From Chondromyces crocatus (lineage in GTDB: Bacteria; Myxococcota_A; Polyangia; Polyangiales; Polyangiaceae): a DNA stretch of 64,000 bases. The position numbers and the translations under genes are program-made. Below are positions 56,001-64,000 of this stretch, piece after piece. The notes under the pieces are model-generated. The model was not told the DNA's origin. It worked only from the letters and a program-made list of their open reading frames with translations, and made no database searches. The stretch's first letter is position 1; each line of letters starts with the position of its first letter. The DNA is taken from contig NZ_CP012159.1 in NCBI RefSeq assembly GCF_001189295.1, forward strand, positions 7,146,525 to 7,210,524, given 5' to 3'.

Positions 56001-58707
56001 CCTCCTCATCGCTCCTGGTGCGATGTTCCTCGAACTCGCGCTCTCTGCCGCCTTCGAGGCCTCCGGAGCCAGCGCTGGCGCGGTGGAAGACGTGCATCTG
56101 GAACAAGCCCTCTTCCTGCCCGAAGAGGGTTCGCGTGTCGCTCAGCTCGCCGTGAGCGCGGACCCTTCCGGAAAGACCACCTTCCAGCTCTTCAGCCTCC
56201 CTGCAGGCTCCAGCAGCGCCGTGCCCGCCACCTGGACACGCCACGCGCGCGGCGGCATCCCTCGCGACCCCCCGCGGGCGTCCATGAACCCACCGGCTGT
56301 CGTCGACCTGGATGCTCTGCGCGCCCGGTGCGGCGAGGTCGTCCCTGGCCGTGAGCACTACCGGCGCATGGCAGACCGCGGAGTCCAGTTCGGCCCGGCC
56401 TTCCAGGCCATCGAGGAACTCTTTCGCCGAGATGGAGAGGCGCTCGGCCGCATCCGACTCCCACCGACGGCTGGAACTGGAACGTTCTGTATTCACCCTG
56501 TCCTGCTCGATGCCTGCTTCCAGGCCATCGAGGTAGCGCTCCCTGGAGGCGCTGGACGCGACGTCACGTTCCTCCCCACGGGCGTCGCGAGGTTCACACT
56601 CCACGAAGCGATTCCGTCGGACACGACGCTCTGGAGTCATGTCCAGCTCCTTCATGGGGGAGATGGCGCTGGCGATTCGCTCGAAGCCAACGTGACCCTG
56701 CTCGATGAGCAGGGCCGCGTCCTCGCCGAAGCCCGCTCTTTCCGCGCAGCACCGCTCGATCGCGAGCCGGGCCTGCGGCGCCAGCGCTTTGCCTCCTGGC
56801 AGTACGGGATCGCGTTCCGCCAGAAGGCGCCGGTCCTGCACGGGGAGCATGAGACCCCACGACGATGGCTCCTGCTCTCCGACGGCACGGGCGTCGGAGA
56901 GCGGCTGTTTCGACAGCTCGAAGCGCGTGGCGACTCCTGCCTGCTCGTCCCGCGAGGTGTCTCGATGGAGGAGCGCCAGCGCTTCATCCAGGGCGCTCTC
57001 CGGCACGACGCACTTCCCTGTCACGGGATCGTCCACCTCGCGAGCCTCGATGCCGACGCCTCTGCCGAGCCACGCTCGCTCTCAGCAGCGCGAGAGAGCG
57101 GGTTCGACACGCTTCTGGAGGTCGTTCAGGTCGCAGCGAACGCCAGTCTCGAGGATCCGCCCCGGCTCTGGGTCGTCACCCGCGGCGCGCAGGCCATCGG
57201 GACCCCGGCCCCAGCCGTCGCGCCCGATCAGGCCCTCGCGTGGGGCCTGGTGCGGACCATCCAGCACGAGCACCCCGAGTTCCGCTGCAGCGGCATCGAT
57301 CTCGGCGTCGACCCCGCCTCCACGCCGCTCGAGTTCGACGCCCTGGTTCGCGAGCTGGTGGCCGATGATGTCGAGGATCAGCTCGCCCTCCGCGGGGACA
57401 CCCGCCTCGTCGCACGCTTCGCAAGACGCGACACCTCCGCGCCCGCGTCACGCCCGCCGGCAGCGCTCAGAGAGAACGCGACGTACCTGATCGTGGGAGG
57501 TCTCGGCGGGATTGGCCTGCGCCTGACGCGCTGGCTGATCGAGCAAGGAGCGCGACATCTCGTCGTCGTGGGCCGCTCCCCGATCACCCCAGCAGCTCGC
57601 TCCACCCTCGATGCGCTGGAGAGCAGCGGCGCGCGCATCGTCTTCGCGCAGGGGGATGTCGCAGATCCAGTCCACCTCCAGGGGATCGTCGCCAAGATGA
57701 AGCGTGAGATGCCGCCGCTCGCCGGTATCGTCCACGCCGCCGTCGTTCTCGACGACGGGGTGCTCCGCCAGCAGACGGCAGCGCGGTGCGCTCGTGTGCT
57801 CGCTCCCAAGGTCGAAGGCGCCTGGAACTTGCACCTCGCGACGCTCGACACCCCACTCGACTTCTTCGTCCTCTTCTCCTCGGGGGCCTCGCTACTCGGC
57901 TCCCCCGGGCAAGGCAGCTACGGTGCCGCCAACGCATTCCTCGACGCCCTCGCGCATCACCGCCACGCGCTCGGCCTGCCAGCGCTCAGCATCAACTGGG
58001 GGGTCTGGGCGGAGGTGGGTCTTGCGGCAGCTCAAGCAAACCGGGGCGCGCGGCTCGAGGCCAGCGGCTTCGAAAGCATCCAGCCCGACGACGGGTTCGC
58101 GCTCTTCGGGGAGCTGCTCGGACGGCCCGAGGCTCAGATCGGAGCCATTCCCTTCGACTTTGCGCGCTGGCGTCGCTTCTACCCGCAAGCAGCGGCGTCA
58201 CCGCTCTTCGCCGAGCTGGCTGAAGTACCGGGAGACGAGCCCGAGACGGACCCGACGTCTCCCGACGAGGTTCGCCAGCTGCTCCTCGACGCCGCCCCGA
58301 CGGAGCGCGCACCTCTGCTCGCTGCCCGCCTGCAGCGCACCGTGGCGCGCGTGATGCGCCTCGAACCCACCCAGGAGATCGACTGCCAGCGCCCCCTCGG
58401 AACGCTCGGCTTCGATTCCCTCATGGCCGTCGAGCTGCGCAACCAGCTCGAAGCCAGCCTGGGCATCCGCCTGCCGGCAACCCTCATCTGGAGCTACCCC
58501 ACCATCGACGCGATGACCGAGCACCTGCTCACCAAGCTGGTCCCCTCGCCCGACTCACCTCAGCCACCCGCACCTCGACGACCCACAGCCGAACCTCCTC
58601 GGTCCGCAGCCGCCGCGACGACCGCAGACGACGAGCTCGCCCAGATCCTGGAAGCCGCTGCCGAGCTCTCGGAAGGCGATCTCCGCTCGCTCCTCATGCC
58701 CTCGTGA
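53086..58707 (+). CDS. cndD: Type I PKS module 4 (KS-AT-DH-KR-ACP)
   Basis: A 1873-residue protein: KS (36-465, Cys207), AT (568-865, Ser661 in GHSVG; VASH, predicted methylmalonyl), DH (934-1225, His968 in HRVRGLLIAP), KR (about 1465-1660, LDD motif, B-type) and ACP (about 1745-1820, GFDSLMA). The AT entry motif reads FAPHGSQW instead of FPGQGSQW, so the glycine-rich loop and its Gln are altered; the active-site Ser and His regions are otherwise normal. It would add one unit and process it to an alkene. The gene begins 1 bp after the previous stop, and its C-terminus carries a short acidic docking tail. The symbol is by position. Confidence 0.87.
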   Translation: MPGANVPTGRLSPLKLAYLAQQLHADGDAVKQLAAEPIAIVGMACRFPGGARSPEAFWEFLARGGDAISEIPATRWDIGALFDPDPSAPGKMATRWGGFLEGVDQFDAEFFGITPREAARMDPQHRVLLEVAHEALDHAGHAHEGIRGSRTGVFMGLCTFDYLLLQAADRDRIEAHTSTGSALTIAANRISYLLDLRGPSLVVDTACSSSLVALHLACESLRRRECSLALAGGVNLILAPELTISLSKWGMMATDGRCKAFDARADGFVRSEGCGVVVLKRLSDALADRDRILGVVRGSAVNQDGRSAGLTAPNRASQEAVIRQALDNARLDASQISHVETHGTGTALGDPIEFEALAEAFGGPRQDGRTCVLGAVKTNVGHLEAAAGVCGLIKVLLALQHEAIPPLAHFTQLNPKISLEGTPFRIATELTPWPSTDSPRCAGLSAFGMGGTNAHVVIEEAPRLPVQPRATEPPHSAHLLPLSAATSDALVALARAHRGQLTDAEREGGPALSDVCASASRRRFHHEHRLAVVGTTHAQLRDRLDTFLQGRQGPGIHVGRKHFDGWRRIVFVFAPHGSQWTGMGRQLLAEEESFRSAFLRCDEAIRAEAGWSVREALEGSADATTLDRIETLHPTLFALQVALAATWRAWGIEPAAIIGHSVGEVAAAHVAGALSLEDAVKVVCRRSALLAGVTGRGAMAVVELSLEDARRAIAGYQQHVHVGASNSPRFTVLSGDGAALGDVLRSLTQQGIFCGEGVADVASHTPRMAPLQAPLEDALADIVPRSAEIPLYSSCAGGQVDGESLGVAHWVRHLLQPVLFWPALQTLLAEGHDVYLELSPHPLLTSFIEEGLAHAGVDGAAIPSLRRGEPGRGVLLESLGALYTLGHAVPFERIHPTSRNVQLPPYPWQHRRAWVDQLPSTPPRREVQRAAVAGHPLLGNHVTSPLLPGARLWPLEIDKATLPWLDDHRVRGLLIAPGAMFLELALSAAFEASGASAGAVEDVHLEQALFLPEEGSRVAQLAVSADPSGKTTFQLFSLPAGSSSAVPATWTRHARGGIPRDPPRASMNPPAVVDLDALRARCGEVVPGREHYRRMADRGVQFGPAFQAIEELFRRDGEALGRIRLPPTAGTGTFCIHPVLLDACFQAIEVALPGGAGRDVTFLPTGVARFTLHEAIPSDTTLWSHVQLLHGGDGAGDSLEANVTLLDEQGRVLAEARSFRAAPLDREPGLRRQRFASWQYGIAFRQKAPVLHGEHETPRRWLLLSDGTGVGERLFRQLEARGDSCLLVPRGVSMEERQRFIQGALRHDALPCHGIVHLASLDADASAEPRSLSAARESGFDTLLEVVQVAANASLEDPPRLWVVTRGAQAIGTPAPAVAPDQALAWGLVRTIQHEHPEFRCSGIDLGVDPASTPLEFDALVRELVADDVEDQLALRGDTRLVARFARRDTSAPASRPPAALRENATYLIVGGLGGIGLRLTRWLIEQGARHLVVVGRSPITPAARSTLDALESSGARIVFAQGDVADPVHLQGIVAKMKREMPPLAGIVHAAVVLDDGVLRQQTAARCARVLAPKVEGAWNLHLATLDTPLDFFVLFSSGASLLGSPGQGSYGAANAFLDALAHHRHALGLPALSINWGVWAEVGLAAAQANRGARLEASGFESIQPDDGFALFGELLGRPEAQIGAIPFDFARWRRFYPQAAASPLFAELAEVPGDEPETDPTSPDEVRQLLLDAAPTERAPLLAARLQRTVARVMRLEPTQEIDCQRPLGTLGFDSLMAVELRNQLEASLGIRLPATLIWSYPTIDAMTEHLLTKLVPSPDSPQPPAPRRPTAEPPRSAAAATTADDELAQILEAAAELSEGDLRSLLMPS

Positions 58708-58712
58708 AAGTC

Positions 58713-61700
58713 ATGACCAACGATCCCTTGCTTCAGCTGATCCAGAAACTCACGCCGGAGAAGCGCGCCTTGCTCGGTGGGCTCCTCCAGCCTGGACCGG
58801 AGCCCATCGCGATCATCGGGATGGGGTGCCGCTTCCCTGGAGGCGCCGACACGCCGGAGGCGCTCTGGGACCTGCTGCGGGACGGGCGTGACGCCATCAC
58901 GGATCTCCCTGCAGATCGCGTCCCGGAAACCAGCGGTGAGCCCCGGCCGACCGAGGGTGCCCCGGGCAGCTACCGCGGTGGCTACCTGGAGCGCATCGAC
59001 GGCTTCGACGCCGACTTCTTCGGCATCGTTCCCCTCGAAGCCAAGCGCATGGATCCCCAGCAACGGCTGCTCCTCGAGGTGAGCTGGGAAGCCCTCGAGA
59101 GCGCTGGCCAGCGCCCGGATCGACTCGCCGGTAGTGCGACCGGGGTCTTCGTCGGCATCGGCGCCAACGAGTACATGTTCTTGCAGCTCGATCAGCGCGA
59201 CCCGGCGAGCATCGGTGACGCATTCCTCTGCACCGGCAATGCCTCCAGCATCGCCGCCGGCCGCATCTCCCACCGCCTCGACCTCCGGGGCCCGAGCCTC
59301 TCCGTGGACACGGCCTGCTCGTCCTCCCTCGTCGCCGTGCACCTCGCCTGCCAGAGCCTGCGGCAACGGGAGTGCACCATGGCGATCGCTGGCGGCGTCA
59401 GCCTCGTCGTCTCGCCCCTCTCCACCCTCATCGCCTCCAAGCTCATGGCCATGGCACCGGACGGCCGTTGCAAGGCCTTCGCGGCAGGCGCGGACGGTTT
59501 CGTCCGTGGCGAGGGCTGCGGCATCGTCGTCCTCAAGCGCCTCTCCGACGCGCTCGCCGCAGGTGACACCATTCATGCCGTCATTCGCGGCACGGTCGTC
59601 AACCAGGATGGCCGCAGCAGCAGCCTCACGGCGCCGAACGGCCTCGCGCAGGAGGCGCTCCTCCGGAAGGCCCTCGAGGTCGCTGGCGTCCAGCCGGCAG
59701 ACGTCGGGTTCGTCGAGGCCCACGGCACCGGCACGGCGCTCGGGGATCCCATCGAGGTCCAGGCCCTCGGCGCCGTACTCTCCGAGGGGCGCCCCCTGGA
59801 CAGGCCGGTCCTCGTCGGCTCGATCAAGGCGAACCTCGGCCACCTCGAGACGGCCGCTGGCGTCGCCAGCTTGATGAAGGCCGTCCTCTGCCTGAAGCAC
59901 GGCGAAGTGCCCCCCCAGATCCACGTCGAGGAGAAGAACCCACACATTCCCTGGGACGAGCTGCCGGTCACGCTCCCCGGAGTCCTGACGCCCTGGCAGG
60001 CGAGTGAAGGAAAGGCCCGCATCGCTGGCGTCAGCTCCTTCGGGTTCAGCGGGACGAACGCCCACGTCATCCTGGAAGAAGCACCGGCGACGACTGCGTC
60101 CACCGCAGTCCGAGCTTCTCAGCTCCTCGCGCTCTCCGCACATACCCCGTCCGCGCTCGAGCGCGTCACCGATCGCCTCGCGGATCACCTGGAGCAGCAC
60201 GCCGACCAGCACATCGCCGACATCGCTTCCACCCACGTGCTCGGACGGGCAGCCCTCCCGTACCGTCGCACCCTGGTCTGCAATGACCGTCAGGACGCGC
60301 TCACGGCGCTCCGAGCACGCGATCCACGTCGTGTGCTCACCAGCGCACAACCTGCGTCGGACACCCCGGTCGTGTTTCTCTTCCCGGGCCTCGGCGAGCA
60401 GTACGTCGACATGGCCCGCGCGCTCTACGACGCAGAGCCGCGTTTCCGCGCGCGCATCGACGCGTGCGCGACACTCCTCGAACCTCACATCGGCCTCGAT
60501 CTGCGGAGCGAGCTCTACCCCGCGAGTTCCGCGTCGACGCCCGCCGCGCAGCCCTCGGGCATCGATCTACGCCGCATGCTCCTCGGTGGCGCCGGGGGCA
60601 AGGACGCGCCCAGCTCCGCCATCGACCGCACGTTCCTCGCCCAGCCCGCCATCTTCTCCGTCGAGTATGCGCTCGCCAGCCTCCTCATGGACTGGGGCGT
60701 GAAACCCCGCGAGATGATCGGCTACAGCATTGGCGAGTACACCGCGGCCTGCATCGCCGGCGTCCTCCCGCTGGAAGACGCCGCCACCCTCGTGGGCCGC
60801 CGGGCTCGTCTCATCGAAGGACTGCCCCAGGGAGCCATGCTGGCCGTCCCTCTGCCTCGCGCCGAAGCGCTCCCCTTGCTCGGTAGCGACCTCTCCCTCT
60901 CCGGGAGCAACGCGCCGACCATGAGCGTCATCGCTGGACCCATCGACGGCATCCAGCGCCTCGAAGAGCAGCTCACCGAGCGGAACATCACCTTCCGTCG
61001 CCTCCGCACCACCCACGCCTTCCACTCGACGATGATGGCTCCCCTCCGGGAGCAGTTCATCGAGATGGTGCGCGGGTTCCGCCTCTCGGCCCCGCGCATC
61101 CCGTACCTCTCCAACGTCACCGGGACATGGATCACCCCTGCCCAGGCCGTCGATCCTGACTACTGGGTCGCCCACCTCTGCCAGGAGGTCCGGTTCGCCG
61201 ACGGGCTCACCGAGCTGTCCCGCAAAGGGCGCAGGATCCTGCTCGAGGTCGGCCCGGGGCAGACCCTCGGCAGCTTCGCACTCCAGCAGACTCAGGAAGG
61301 CGCGGTGCCTCCCATCACCCTCCCCACGCTGCGCAGCGCCTATGACCGACAGCCGGACGTCGCCTTCCTCCAGCGCACCCTCGGGCGACTGTGGCAGGCC
61401 GGCGGGAGCATCGACTGGGAGGCCTACCACGAGGGCTTGCGACGTCGCAGCGTGTCGCTACCCACCTATCCATTCGAGCGCAGACGCCACTGGTCCGAGC
61501 TCTCCCGCTCGACGCCCGCTGCCCTTTCCCTCCCCGCAACGACGGCGCCGAACGAGAAGCGGCCCCTCGACGACTGGTTCTACGTTCCTTCCTGGAAGCG
61601 GTCCCTGCTGCCTACCAGGGGTCAGCATGACGCCTCGACGAACTCGGTGCTGATCTTCGCCGACGCGCGGCTCGCACCCCCGCTCGCAGCGCGTCTCCAC

Positions 61701-64000
61701 GCGCTGGACGGCAAGGTCACGCTCGTCAGCCCGGGCGCGGAGTATTCGCGAACGGAATCCGGGCATTACACGATCGATCCTCGCTCCAGCGCGCAGCATC
61801 ACAGCCTCTTCAGCGACCTCCGAGCGCGGAACGCGCTCCCGACGGCGATCGTTCATCTCTGGATGACGGATCCCGAGGCGGTATCCCCAGGTGCAGCGCC
61901 GTCCGAGAGCGCGCTGGCCCTGGGCTTCTACAGCCCCCTCTTCATCGCTCAGGCGCTCGCAGACCTCGCTCCCACGGCGCCCGTCCACCTGATGCTCGTC
62001 TCCACACACCTGCAGGCCGTCCGTGGCGACGAAGCCGTGCGGCCCGAGCGTGCCGTCCTCCTCGGCCCCTGCAAGGTGATCCCTCAGGAGCATCGCACCG
62101 TCCGCTGCACCAGCGTCGATCTCGACATCGACGCCCACGCCGCGGGCTCGGCGACCACGCAGCTCGACCAGCTCGTCGCCGAACTCCGAACCGACGTCCG
62201 CGACGCCATCGTCGCCTACCGCGGACCGCACCGCTGGGTGCAGACCCTCGATCCCGTCCAGCTCTCGCCCAGCACCGGCACGCCCTCTCGCCTCCGCCAG
62301 CAAGGCACCTACCTCATCACGGGCGGCATGGGTGGCGTCGGCCTCGCCATCGCCACCTACCTCGCCCGCACGGTCAAAGCGCGCCTGGCCCTCGTGGGCC
62401 GCTCACCCCTCCCCGCACGAGAACAGTGGAACGACTGGCTCGCCACCCATGATTCCACCGATGCGACGAGCCAGAAGCTCCAGGCCATCCGCGAGATCGA
62501 GGCCCTCGGCGGAGAGGTCCTTCCCCTCATCGCCGACGTGACCCACGCCGAGCAGGTGAAGAGCGCCCTTGAGCAGAGCATCGCCAGGTTCGGCGCGCTC
62601 CACGGCATCGTCCACGCCGCGGGCGACTTCGGTGGCAACCTCATCGTGCGCAAGTCTCCAGAAGAGACCACCCGCATCATCGCCCCCAAGGTCCACGGCC
62701 TCCTGCACCTCGACCACGCGCTCGCCGGTCGCCAGCTCGATCTGTTCATCAGCTGCTCCTCGCTGACGGGTGTCGTCGGTGGTCCTGGCCAGGTCGACTA
62801 TGTCGCGGCCAACGCCTTCCTCGACGCCTTTGCTCACAGCCGCTCCGGGCGACCGACGGCCACCCTCTCGTTGAACTGGGACGACTGGAAGGACGTCGGC
62901 GCTGCTTTCAAGATCGGCGGCCCTCGCGATTTCGCGGCCTGGCGAGAGGAGCACTACCAGACGGCCATGACCACGGCCGAAGGCATCGAGGTCCTGAAGC
63001 GGGCCCTGGCCCATGATCTCCCGCAGGTCATCGTGTCCACTCGTCTGCTGGGGCCACGCATGGAGGAGCTGGGTCGAATGACCCACGCCGAGGATCTGGA
63101 GCAGTTCGGCCAGCGCTTCCGGACGGCAAGGCCACGCCCCGCGCTCGGTACGACCTATGTCGCGCCGCGCACCCCGATGGAGCGCCGGCTCACCGAGATC
63201 TGGCAGGACCTGCTCGGGGTCGACCCCGTCGGCATCCACGATGATTTTGCCGACCTCGGTGGCCACTCGCTGATCGCCACGCAGCTCGTCTCCCGCCTCC
63301 GGGAGGCCTACCGGCTCGACATCCCCCTGCGCCGCGTCTTCGAATCCCCGACCATCTCCGACCTGGCCCAGCTCATCGAGTCGCTGCTCGTCGCACGCAT
63401 CCAGGAGCTCAGCCCGGCAGAGGTCGCCCAGCACCTCGGCCCGAAGCCAGCCGCCGCAGGTGAGGTCACCACGCCACCACGCCCCGACCAGGCGGCGAGC
63501 CCTCCGGCCGCCCCCCGTCCGCTGGCGCGCCGCTACACCCTGCCCAATGGCCTCGAGATTCACCACCTGGGGAAGGCCGAGACGGACCACTTCTATGACG
63601 ACATCTTCGTCAAGCGGGTCTACTACAAGAACGGCATTCAGCTGGCCCCTTCGGCCACGGTCTTCGATGTCGGCGCCAACATCGGCCTCTTCACCCTCTT
63701 CGTGGGCCAGGTTTGCCCGACGGCCCGCGTTTTCTCGTTCGAGCCGGCCCCCCCCGTCTTCGAGATCCTCCGCAATAACGCCACCCGCCATCAGGTCAAT
63801 GCGACCTTGATCAACACGGGCGTCTCCAACCGATCGAGGACCGCGGAACTCACCTTCTACCCGAGCTCCTCGGGCATGTCGTCGTTCTACGCGAACCTGC
63901 AAGAGGAGCAGGAGGTCTTCCGCGCCATCCTCCACAACCAGCAGCGCGCCGACAAGACCGGCATGGAGAGCGTCATGGAGCACCTCGAAGAGCTGATCGA
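58713..64000 (+). CDS. cndE: Type I PKS module 5 (KS-AT-KR-ACP-methyltransferase), partial
   Basis: 1762 residues up to the window edge, with no stop, so the gene continues. Domains: KS (about 30-450, Cys202), AT (553-870, Ser672 in GYSIGEYTAA; HAFH near 770, predicted malonyl), KR (about 1199-1420; FISCSSLTG and VDYVAAN present, LDD absent), ACP (about 1480-1565, GGHSL type) and an FkbM-like methyltransferase beginning near 1650 (FDVGANIGLFTLF and FEPAPPVFEILRNN). The MT after the ACP suggests O-methylation of the beta-hydroxyl made here. The KS/AT/ACP style differs from modules 1-4. The start is the ATG at 58713; GTG 58704, overlapping the previous stop by 4 bp, is an alternative. The symbol is by position. 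Confidence 0.87.
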   Translation, partial: MTNDPLLQLIQKLTPEKRALLGGLLQPGPEPIAIIGMGCRFPGGADTPEALWDLLRDGRDAITDLPADRVPETSGEPRPTEGAPGSYRGGYLERIDGFDADFFGIVPLEAKRMDPQQRLLLEVSWEALESAGQRPDRLAGSATGVFVGIGANEYMFLQLDQRDPASIGDAFLCTGNASSIAAGRISHRLDLRGPSLSVDTACSSSLVAVHLACQSLRQRECTMAIAGGVSLVVSPLSTLIASKLMAMAPDGRCKAFAAGADGFVRGEGCGIVVLKRLSDALAAGDTIHAVIRGTVVNQDGRSSSLTAPNGLAQEALLRKALEVAGVQPADVGFVEAHGTGTALGDPIEVQALGAVLSEGRPLDRPVLVGSIKANLGHLETAAGVASLMKAVLCLKHGEVPPQIHVEEKNPHIPWDELPVTLPGVLTPWQASEGKARIAGVSSFGFSGTNAHVILEEAPATTASTAVRASQLLALSAHTPSALERVTDRLADHLEQHADQHIADIASTHVLGRAALPYRRTLVCNDRQDALTALRARDPRRVLTSAQPASDTPVVFLFPGLGEQYVDMARALYDAEPRFRARIDACATLLEPHIGLDLRSELYPASSASTPAAQPSGIDLRRMLLGGAGGKDAPSSAIDRTFLAQPAIFSVEYALASLLMDWGVKPREMIGYSIGEYTAACIAGVLPLEDAATLVGRRARLIEGLPQGAMLAVPLPRAEALPLLGSDLSLSGSNAPTMSVIAGPIDGIQRLEEQLTERNITFRRLRTTHAFHSTMMAPLREQFIEMVRGFRLSAPRIPYLSNVTGTWITPAQAVDPDYWVAHLCQEVRFADGLTELSRKGRRILLEVGPGQTLGSFALQQTQEGAVPPITLPTLRSAYDRQPDVAFLQRTLGRLWQAGGSIDWEAYHEGLRRRSVSLPTYPFERRRHWSELSRSTPAALSLPATTAPNEKRPLDDWFYVPSWKRSLLPTRGQHDASTNSVLIFADARLAPPLAARLHALDGKVTLVSPGAEYSRTESGHYTIDPRSSAQHHSLFSDLRARNALPTAIVHLWMTDPEAVSPGAAPSESALALGFYSPLFIAQALADLAPTAPVHLMLVSTHLQAVRGDEAVRPERAVLLGPCKVIPQEHRTVRCTSVDLDIDAHAAGSATTQLDQLVAELRTDVRDAIVAYRGPHRWVQTLDPVQLSPSTGTPSRLRQQGTYLITGGMGGVGLAIATYLARTVKARLALVGRSPLPAREQWNDWLATHDSTDATSQKLQAIREIEALGGEVLPLIADVTHAEQVKSALEQSIARFGALHGIVHAAGDFGGNLIVRKSPEETTRIIAPKVHGLLHLDHALAGRQLDLFISCSSLTGVVGGPGQVDYVAANAFLDAFAHSRSGRPTATLSLNWDDWKDVGAAFKIGGPRDFAAWREEHYQTAMTTAEGIEVLKRALAHDLPQVIVSTRLLGPRMEELGRMTHAEDLEQFGQRFRTARPRPALGTTYVAPRTPMERRLTEIWQDLLGVDPVGIHDDFADLGGHSLIATQLVSRLREAYRLDIPLRRVFESPTISDLAQLIESLLVARIQELSPAEVAQHLGPKPAAAGEVTTPPRPDQAASPPAAPRPLARRYTLPNGLEIHHLGKAETDHFYDDIFVKRVYYKNGIQLAPSATVFDVGANIGLFTLFVGQVCPTARVFSFEPAPPVFEILRNNATRHQVNATLINTGVSNRSRTAELTFYPSSSGMSSFYANLQEEQEVFRAILHNQQRADKTGMESVMEHLEELI

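Noticed and set aside
58704-58712. GTG start for PKS gene 5
   Set aside because: Possible, as it overlaps the previous stop by 4 bp like the other junctions, but the ATG 9 bp later gives the more usual N-terminus; both are in frame.
1-64000. tRNA, rRNA or riboswitch genes
   Set aside because: No cloverleaf, 16S/23S-like or known riboswitch core recognised by eye on either strand; a covariance-model search would be needed to exclude small RNAs.

Overview
The window is very GC-rich, packed with lipoproteins, RsbR-like PAS-STAS regulators, a MYXO-CTERM-like tail and long colinear type I PKS genes. Together these point to a myxobacterium of the Sorangiineae. The FAD-dependent halogenase at 32113-33651 looks, from memory, like CndH of Chondromyces crocatus. 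With the radical SAM protein beside it and the PKS genes after it, this suggests a Chondromyces genome carrying the chondrochloren (cnd) pathway or a close relative. That assignment rests on recalled family knowledge, not on a search.

Layout. 1-123 is the tail of an unidentified gene. 178-4659 (minus) is a type VI secretion cargo operon: vgrG, PAAR-like tip, an FHA-DUF4123 adaptor fusion and a putative effector. 4900-8622 (minus) holds an expansin-like lipoprotein, a flavin-reductase-like protein, an Asp-box (sialidase-fold) lipoprotein and an internally duplicated lipoprotein. 8855-12519 has a TIMP/netrin-like surface protein, a zinc-ribbon membrane protein, a VOC-GNAT gene pair and a SnoaL-like protein. 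12520-14445 is a small region of tandem duplication and decay: an intact Cys-rich lipoprotein gene, a frameshifted relic of it, and three copies of the gene's 3' flank. 14406-23106 (minus) holds an S33-type peptidase, a large lipoprotein, a fatty acid desaturase, a PAS-STAS regulator, an epimerase, an acyltransferase and a small Cys/His protein. After an 0.87-kb repeat-bearing gap come SelO, a YjdF-like membrane protein, a GreB-like factor and a PAS-PAS-STAS regulator (23979-28341).

28430-64000 is the secondary-metabolite region. It starts with a cytochrome P450 (plus). A minus-strand pair follows: a B12-type radical SAM enzyme (cndI-like) and the halogenase (cndH-like). Across a 775-bp divergent intergenic region, five head-to-tail PKS genes run to the window edge. 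The line reads FAAL-ACP loading unit and module 1 (KS-AT-DH-ER-KR-ACP), module 2 (KS-AT-DH-KR-ACP), module 3 (KS-AT-DH-ACP, no KR), module 4 (KS-AT-DH-KR-ACP) and module 5 (KS-AT-KR-ACP-FkbM-type methyltransferase, cut by the window end). The first four ATs carry VASH, which suggests methylmalonyl-CoA; the fifth carries HAFH, which suggests malonyl-CoA. Gene junctions are 4-bp ATGA overlaps or almost touching, so the five are probably one operon.

How it may work (inference). A free acid is adenylated by the FAAL and extended five times. Module 3 leaves a ketone. Module 5 makes and O-methylates a hydroxyl. The radical SAM enzyme may methylate that methoxy group to an ethoxy group, and the halogenase would chlorinate an aromatic unit added by an NRPS downstream of the window. 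The strongest signals of recent evolution are a 1659-bp AT/DH block shared without net indels by PKS genes 1 and 3, and the complete absence of a KR in gene 3.
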